In this document: one piece after another, positions 55,701 to 64,000 of the stretch
Position numbering within the stretch: the stretch's first letter is position 1
Layout: each line of letters starts with the position of its first letter
Notes under the pieces: model-generated
Told to the model about the DNA's origin: nothing
What the model saw: the letters and a program-made list of their open reading frames with translations, nothing else
Database searches by the model: none
Made by a program: the position numbers and the translations under genes
DNA from: Doryteuthis pealeii
Lineage: Eukaryota; Mollusca; Cephalopoda; Myopsida; Loliginidae
NCBI GenBank assembly: GCA_023376005.1
Contig: CM042179.1
Location: 14,389,472-14,453,471 of the forward strand
Reading direction: 5' to 3'
Length of the DNA stretch: 64,000 bases

Positions 55701-56784
55701 AAATAATCTATGCTCTCATAAAAATACTTACACTCAATCATTACCACGTACTATCACACGCATCACACCAACACACACCACACATACTCCTATATATGTG
55801 TGTGTGTATAAATTCACACACATAAACATATAGTATATATATTTAATATATATTTATATATATATATATATTAGTGTATTATATAATATATATATATATA
55901 TTATATATATATATTATTATATATACTGTGCAGTAAAAAGCTCAACACAGAGATTAGAAATACAATATCTATATTTTAGAAGAACCTTTGTATATGATTA
56001 TGCCCACACAGAGGAATACGTGGACAAATACAGATTAGATATTATGCACATTCGCATGTAGAGAGAAAAGTACTCAAATTTCAGCTAAAAGCACACGTGT
56101 TTATATTCACAATGATTGCACCTATTCAAACATATAAGCATATATCTATAGTGAATTTATACAATATAAAGTTTATATGTTATATTGATATTCATATAAC
56201 CATAAATATTTTACTCAGACTCACACGCACACATATTGGGATACGCACATATTAATACAACTGTGCAAATCTGATTTGTCCTGAGGTGGTGTACACAGAC
56301 GCCACACACACATACACTACCACAAGGAGTACGAACATATTAATACAACAATATAAATCTTATTGGTCTTGAAGTGGTGGGGTGCAAGAATGTTACTTTG
56401 TAATTTGTTTAATTCTTATTTCCATTTTTTCCTATGCAGGATATACCAATTTGCGGATATTGTTCATGGTAGAGAATTGAAAAAACCGCACGACGTTGGT
56501 GTTGTCAAACTGATGTTTGTTTGTACTTCTGCGCAACGACAAAATAAATATAAAACCGATTGCGGGTACCGAGTTATTCAATTTAGTAAAGGAATGAGTA
56601 CATAATCGTTAAAAATCACACACGAAATATATTAACTCAAATCACTTAATCAGACCACAGAAAAAGGAAAGAATACTGGGTTGTATCTTCGAAACCAATG
56701 CGGTTGCTTTTTAACTCTTTTGCGTTTTGGTTTTGCGTGAGCCGAGATTTCTCTCACCAAGAAAAGTGATGAAGTGATTCTATT

Positions 56785-57045
56785 AAATGCTACTTAGCTC
56801 AGCCGGTAGAGTATTCGGCTGGTAACCTCAAGGTTCCTGGTTCGACCGGCCCACGCCAATTCAGCGTATGAATAGCACAGGGATCTGTGCGGTAAAGCGA
56901 GGAGTGTGGTAGGTGGGTGTGTCCACCTCAGACACCAAAACACATCTCCTTTGGTATAGTGCTAGTGAAAGGGGGATAGATACTCGCTGTCTGGCTGATT
57001 ACCGAAATTAGGCCACCCGACGACTTTACTTAACTTTACTTTTAT
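56785..57045 (+). mobile_element. tRNA-derived SINE, third copy
   Basis: A box TTAGCTCAGCCGGTAGAGTA and B box GGTTCGACCGG. It has lost two bases in the B box compared with 11489-11499, which may be a sequencing error in this poorly corrected copy. Confidence 0.7.
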
Positions 57046-59738
57046 ATTTTGGATAAGGAATATGGTTACCACAGGTACTATGATGTGATAATCACTACAT
57101 AGGCGTGCAGATATACAAGATTAAGGCTATTTGGAATTGTTTGAACAGAAATACGGTTAGACAGGTACAGGAGTGATAATCTAAAACGCTTATCCCTATA
57201 TATCTGAAATCTTGCGTATTAGATAATCAATTCTAGTACCTTTTTAATGTATTCCTTATCAAACTAATTTATATAGTCTTACCCTTATATATCTGCATTT
57301 CTATCTAGAATTCGTTTGAACTGATAAGCCTATCTGGAATTCATTTAATATTTGTCTAGTCATGGATCTGTGAGGACTAGCTGGTTAACCATTATACAAC
57401 GATTGGGAAACCTTTTAGTATTTATCTTTTGTAGGTAAATAGTTTTTAATTTAATTTTTGAGAAAAAATCTTTACATAAAGCTATGTTGCCGGGTTGTGA
57501 GAAGGTCAAGTTTGATAACAACATTATTACCATTTTCCTCGATTTTTTTAGATGAGGCTTCATAATTAGTATTATTTGGATTTATTCGTGCTATGGCTCA
57601 TCTTTATTGTTATCCGCTAGTAACGTTTCGGTCTATGTGCCCTTCGCCCTTCTTCATGTATTCTTGTCGGGCTCGGGACCTTCTCTAACTCGGGAACCTT
57701 CTTGTCGGACTCTGAAAACTTCTTTAATCGTAAAGATTCCCGGTTCGATAAGGCTCCCGAGTCCGACAAGAAATTACACGAAGAAACGTTGTAAGATAAC
57801 AATAAGATTAGGATAATAGCTTGAATAATACAATTAATACCCAACATTATTTACGTTGAGAATGATTTATAAAGATTTTGAACAAAAAAATCTGAATTTT
57901 TTAATGAGTTTGATATTCTCTATTTCTTTTAGATTTTCAGACCTGTTTTTCCTCATCTTTACTCCTATATATACACGACGTTGACCGAGTGCCTCTGGCC
58001 TTCTCTCCAGTTGAATACATGGCGCAACAGTATAAGGTTCAGAGTATACAGTTCTAAGTTAACTATTTAGTAGTCTGCAAGGTTTCAATCCTGATTACAG
58101 AAGAAAAATACAGTAGAATAATTTGTACATTGCTTAAACAATGTACCAGCTTGGTTTATGAATGGAAATTCTCACCTCAATTGATAGATACGGGCTCGGT
58201 TGAGTTTCCCTGAAGGCTCAAAGAACGACATAAAAGCTTCCGATTTGGACAGAAGGTTACCAGTTTTACAAGAAACACCCGAAAGGCCACGGTAGAAAAA
58301 TAAGATAAAACAACAGTCGTAAAAATTCTAAATAAATACAAAACAATTCACTCATTCTCTTCTTTTTTTACGAGTAGGTTATCAATCTATTGGGAGTTGG
58401 TGTATGTGTATGTTCCGGAGGAAATTCGAAAATAAACATAACGATAAAGTAAATATATATAGCACATTAAAATACAGGAGTTGGTTTTTGAGCAAATACT
58501 AGAGATTTGATTATATTCGTTTAGAAATACAGGCATGGATTTTTTTCTTTTAATATTTAGATGTAGTTATTAACATTAATTTCAGGAGTAGTGTTCATGC
58601 AGGTCTATTTTTTTTTATTTTATACATGGATTAAATTGGCGGCATCCAGCGGGATTCAGCTCACGGATTCAAGTAAGGTAATGGATCTGTGGACAACTTT
58701 TAAAAAATTCCCTTTCTACCCAGGCGAACGCCGTGTAGCCGCTGCTAGTTTTAAAATATAGATTGGATGAATATTAATCATGTTGTTCTGGTGTTGATCC
58801 AGTATTACGCTTCTCTTACTTTAGATATGCATACTCTTCAATTGATTAGCACTCTTTAATTATAAATATAGCAAACTATATTATCAATTAAAAGTGTTAT
58901 TAATATATGTATATATTTTTTGGATATGTGCTTAATTGAAGTCGTACCTAATTTTGAAATTAATTAATAAATTAATGAATAGGCGGCAATACTATTCAAT
59001 GTAGCCTAAACAACATCGAGAAAGATCAATTCTGTATGTACATTGTTAGCCTTACATTTTGATAGGTATGCCCGCCTAATTCAATAATATTAAATTAATT
59101 AATTTTCAAAATTAGGTTACGACTTTCAATTTAAGCAATTTCTCCAGAAATTGTCGGCTAAAAAGCCATATCAAAACCACATTGTTGTTGTTACTGTCTC
59201 ATGTGTTAGATATATACACATTATGATAGAACAACTCAGCGTATGAGTAGTACTGGGTCCGTGCGTAAAGTTAAGGAGCTTTATGTTAAGTGTGGCGCCG
59301 ACCTAAAACGCAAAAGCATCTCCTTGGTTAGCGCTAGTGAAAGGAGGATAGATTCCTCCGATTGCCTAATTACCGACTTTATTTGGCCACGCAACGCGAT
59401 AATATATTTATATATTATATATATTAATATATATATATTATTCTATATGAGAGTAGATACACCAAGTGATGTGTTTTGATATGGCTTTCTTAGGCCGACC
59501 CAATTTGGGAGAATATGTGCTTAATTGAAGTCGTACCTAATTTTGAAGTTAATTAATTAATAAGTATTATTAGGCGACAGTACCTATTTTTAATAGGTAT
59601 GCCTGCCTAATTTAATTAATTAATTAATACATTAATTAACTTTTCCAAGTACGGTACGACTTCAATTAAGCACATATTCTCCAGAATATATATATATTAT
59701 ATATATTATATTATATGTGTGCTGTGTGTGTGTGTGGC

Positions 59739-59769
<31 letters not shown>

Positions 59770-61857
59770 TTTAAACTAATGAGTCAGATATACTATATAA
59801 TAGATTCGCTTTGTGGTCTTCAGGGTTGATTGACAAAGGACTATTATATATATATATATATATATACATATTATAATATATATCATGATATGTATAGTTT
59901 ATGGACATAGTTATCTCTTTACAATTTTATTCTATTCTATTTGTATTTTTTTCCATAATTTTTAGAAGAGTCATCATCTGATTTATTCAGGTTAAAGGAA
60001 TATGGCATCAAACGGGGGAATGGTTAGCAAGCTTGTCTTGCAGATCCACGCCATGATAGCGAGTTTGATCCCTTAGATGCCCCATACTGTCACTTGTGTT
60101 CACATCCTATCCGTGTGCGAACGGTTTGTGTAACTAACGTATTCAGGTTAGAATGCTTTTGTTGTTGTATTAGGCGACCGTCTATTCTCAATTACATCTT
60201 ATCTGATGTCCAATCCCATCGGAAGTGGAAGAGACGTTTTTTTTTTGTCTCCCCCCCACCCAACCCCAGTAAACGCTGTGGACTGAAAGAATTGTGGCAA
60301 ATATACTAATCGATTCCAGTCCATTTTCAGCAGTTCTTCATGTAAGCCAAACATGCCAAATTCAATTGTTTGAACAACCGCTGGAATTTGGTGATTCCTT
60401 ATTTCACAGGCAGAAAATACGATTCGAATGGAATACTTTTCTGTTGACTTTTGCATATAAATTTCTTCATTAAAATAATATGGCACAACACATCAAGCTA
60501 AGAGGCTCTAGAGAAGCGCGCAACAAAGGACCGGCACACCACACATTCAGGGACAGCCTTTTCCTACCGTCATCTGTGGCGAAGATGTTTTTCGAACATT
60601 GGATTCACGTCACAGGAGGCACTGTAACTTCTGGGACACAATTACTATATAGACTGCAATGGCCGATGACGATATAGGAGATAGATAGGATAGATAGATA
60701 GAGAGAGAGAGAGGAGATGAGAGAGGATTAGAGGGAAGGGAGGCGGGGGAGAGGTGGTGTGTGTGTGTGTGTTGTCACCCTTTTACGAATCTTTATGATA
60801 TACAAGGTTGTCAAAAATATCGAGATTAAAGCTGTATTTACCGAAAATGGAATGAGCTAGAAATGTACGTTCATTTTTTTTCAGAATAAGGTGTGTCAAA
60901 AAAGTACAGCGGTTTTAAAGCTGTATTCTACCAAAATTAGAATTAAATGAGAGGAGCCACCCTACAACTGATGGTTAGGTGTGGCGCTCCCGTCTCAATG
61001 CTAAAAACAATTCCTTGTTAGGCTAGTGAAAGGGATAGACTCCCTCGCTTTGTTCCGACTTAGGCCACGTTGTTACTTTACTTGTCTTCAGTCACACTTC
61101 TGTGTTTCTCTTTGTTTTTCAAGTCTCTGTGCCCTGCAAAGTCTCTCCGGGTTCCCTGACGCAGAATGGACCCATTTAATATCACTATGCATGCTAAACT
61201 GTCAGTATGCCACATGTTACGTAGGAAACTGGATCTGAGTAAAGTCAGCGGCGGCTTGGTGGTGTCAGTATTCTCGCCTGTGTAGACCAATACTGGTGTG
61301 TCAAAAAAGAATCAGATTTTCGGTTGTTTTTGACAGCCTGTGTATTCTTGAAAAAATTAACATTATATTCTTTTTCATTTCTTATATCAAAATATATAAA
61401 AAAGATTCCAAAATAGAAAAAAAGATTATAAATTCGAAGGCAACAATGGTAAAAATAAGACAAAAGATGTTTATATGTCTATCTCGTTTCAAAGCGAGCT
61501 TTATATCAGAGTTTTATTTCAGAAATGACGTGCTTATGTTTTTTTTTTATTTGTGTGGTTATAATTTCTCTTCTATTTCTTCCTCTTCCTTTTTTTTCCT
61601 CTCTTTTCTTCTTTCCTCCTTTTATGAATGGGGAATAACTGTAATTTCTGTATTTCTCTCTTTCTTTTTTCTGTGGGTCTTAAAAGTTTGTTGGACAAGG
61701 CTGACTCGGTTAAGATGTTGCAATGCTTTGCATGTGTTGAACGTGTAGATGTCATAATTTCAAAACATGTTGGTGTAGGCATTTACCCAACCCATTTGCG
61801 ACAGGTTAGGATGGGACACAGGTTGCAAGTATGGAATCCACATAGAATGACATCCAG

Positions 61858-64000
61858 CATGTGGAACTCGCTATTCAGTAGTAATAGACCTGCGAGACTA
61901 GCTTCGTAATCATAACATAACGATGCTGACGCCACTACAAAAGATAGGTATTTATATAATCCGTTCGTTACGGGTATGATATGACACAGTAAGTATTGCG
62001 CATCAGCAATGGTGGAACTCGCTATTCAGTAGTAATAGACCTGCGAGACTAGCTTCGTAATCATAACATAACGATGCTGACGCCCACTACAAAAGATAGG
62101 TATTTATATAATCCGTTCGTTACGGGTATGATATGACACAGTCACAAGTATGCGCATCCAGCAATGGTGGAACTCGCTATTCAGTAGTAATAGACCTGCG
62201 AGACTAGCTTCGTAATCATAACATAACGATGCTGACGCCCACTACAAAAGATAGGTATTTATATAATCCGTTCGTTACGGGTATGATATGACACAGTCAC
62301 AAGTATTGCGCATCCAGCAATGGTGGAACTCGCTATTCAGTAGTAATAGACCTGCGAGACTAGCTTCGTAATCATAACATAACGATGCTGACGCCCACTA
62401 CAAAGATAGGTATTTATATAATCCGTTCGTTACGGGTATGATATGACACAGTCACAAGTATTGCGCATCCAGCAATGGTGGAACTCGCTATTCAGTAGTA
62501 ATAGACCTGCGAGACTAGTTTGGTATCATAACATAACGATGCTGACGCCCACTACAAAAGATAGGTATATATAATCCGTTCGTTACGGGTATGATATGAC
62601 ACAGTCACAAGTATTGCGCATCCAGCAATGGTGGAACTCGCTATTCAGTAGTAATAGACCTGCGAGACTAGCTTGGTAATCATAACATAACGATGCTGAC
62701 GCCCACTACAAAAGATAGGTATTTATATAATCCGTTCGTTACGGGTATGATATGACACAGTCACAAGTATTGCGCATCCAGCAATGGTGGAACTCGCTAT
62801 TCAGTAGTAATAGACCTGCGAGACTAGCTTGGTAATCATAACATAACGATGCTGACGCCCACTACAAAAGATAGGTATTTATATAATCCGTTCGTTACGG
62901 GTATGATATGACACAGTCACAAGTATTGCGCATCCAGCAATGGTGGAACTCGCTATTCAGTAGTAATAGACCTGCGAGACTAGTTTGGTAATCATAACAT
63001 AACGATGCTGACGCCCACTACAAAAGATAGGTATTTATATAATCCGTTCGTTACGGGTATGATATGACACAGTCACAAGTATTGCGCATCCAGCAATGGT
63101 GGAACTCGCTATTCAGTAGTAATAGACCTGCGAGACTAGCTTGGTAATCATAACATAACGATGCTGACGCCCACTACAAAAGATAGGTATTTATATAATC
63201 CGTTCGTTACGGGTATGATATGACACAGTCACAAGTATTGCGCATCCAGCAATGGTGGAATCGCTTTTCAGTAGTAATAGACCTGCGAGACTAGTTTGGT
63301 AATCATAACATAACGATGCTGACGCCCACTACAAAAAGATAGGTATTTATATAATCCGTTCGTTACGGGTATGATATGACACAGTCACAAGTATTGCGCA
63401 TCCAGCAATGGTGGAACTCGCTATTCAGTAGTAATAGACCTGCGAGACTAGCTTGGTAATATAACATAACGATGCTGACGCCCACTACAAAAGATAGGTA
63501 TTTATATAATCCGTTCGTTACGGGTATGATATGACACAGTCACAAGTATTGCGCATCAGCAATGGTGGAACTCGCTATTCAGTAGTAATAGACCTGCGAG
63601 ACTAGTTTGGTAATCATAACATAACGATGCTGACGCCCACTACAAAAGATAGGTATTTATATAATCCGTTCGTTACGGGTATGATATGACACAGTCACAA
63701 GTATTGCGCATCCAGCAATGGTGGAACTCGCTATTCAGTAGTAATAGACCTGCGAGACTAGTTTGGTAATCATAACATAACGATGCTGACGCCCACTACA
63801 AAAGATAGGTATTTATATATCCGTTCGTTACGGGTATGAATATGACACAGTCACAAGTATTGCGCATCCAGCAATGGTGGAACTCGCTATTCAGTAGTAA
63901 TAGACCTGCGAGACTAGTTTGGTAATCATAACATAACGATGCTGACGCCCACTACAAAAGATAGGTATTTATATAATCCGTTCGTTACGGGTATGATATG
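61858..64000 (-). repeat. SINE-derived satellite array continuing past the window end
   Basis: About 13.7 units of the 156-bp monomer in reverse orientation, following the third copy of block A. Quality is high after about 62.0 kb. The first five units are of the ACGAAGC type and the rest alternate ACCAAAC and ACCAAGC. None shows the GAGAG or AGATG/CTTATG variants that dominate next to block A at 33 and 38.7 kb, so this array has a different unit composition at the same junction. Confidence 0.97.

Larger units (their letters stand above)
50301..61857 (+). repeat. Block A forward, third copy
   Basis: Repeats 5018-16640 in forward order: mariner 50301-51080, SINE 51095-51355, GAA/CAA run 51953-52048, mariner 52158-52738, LINE tails 52925-53505 and 54000-54225, CA run 54876-54906, SINE 56785-57045, foldback elements 57560-58335, MITEs 58915-59153 and 59505-59692, SINE 60003-60145, GA run about 60687-60740 and mariner-type ends 60800-61340. 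Indels are dense after about 57 kb, so frames in this copy are unreliable. Confidence 0.95.

Noticed and set aside
5003..61857. Whole block A as one giant terminal-inverted-repeat transposon
   Set aside because: The inverted copies contain unrelated nested elements, the turning points are not at common ends, and no transposase or integrase large enough is present. Duplication or misassembly explains it better.

Overview
This is a non-coding, repeat-saturated stretch of a eukaryotic, most likely cephalopod (octopus-like), genome. The support is an AT-rich background crowded with TA, CA, GA, AAT and GAA microsatellites, many tRNA-derived SINEs, decayed mariner transposons, non-LTR retrotransposon tails carrying AAT runs, and no recognisable host gene. 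The SINE and LINE types match those I know from octopus, but species is an inference. No complete protein gene, rRNA, functional tRNA or CRISPR is supported.

Layout. 1-5.0 kb is a left flank seen once: microsatellites, three LINE tail fragments, a 22-bp minisatellite and a 67-bp tandem repeat. Block A (5.0-16.64 kb) holds two broken mariner elements, LINE fragments, several SINE families, foldback elements and microsatellites. A stub of one 156-bp satellite unit follows (16.67-16.77 kb), then block B (16.77-21.2 kb). At about 21.21 kb the sequence turns back on itself: B is repeated in reverse (21.23-25.98 kb), followed by a large tandem array (26.0-33.46 kb), the start of A in reverse (33.46-34.68 kb), a 100-base N gap, a second stretch of array (34.78-38.70 kb) and the whole of A in reverse (38.70-50.30 kb). 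At about 50.30 kb it turns again, A runs forward a third time (50.30-61.86 kb), and the window ends inside another array (61.86-64.0 kb).

The most interesting object is the array. Its 156-bp monomer is a tRNA-derived SINE of about 147 bp, comparable to the single copy with perfect target-site duplications at 14712-14858, plus a short linker. It was multiplied head to tail to about 48 units between an intact SINE head and a second SINE body, and part of it is organised as a three-unit higher-order repeat. The order of unit variants is the same on both sides of the N gap, so the sequence left of the gap and the sequence right of it look like the same DNA assembled twice.

The two turn-backs need caution. 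Many differences between copies are single-base indels like uncorrected long-read error, but others are clean 11-40 bp indels, and one is a 400-600 bp replacement inside B. Those larger ones separate the first copy of A and B from the later copies as if they were two haplotypes. The window is best read as one repeat-rich locus represented about three times, partly through assembly misjoins, unless spanning reads show real inverted duplications.
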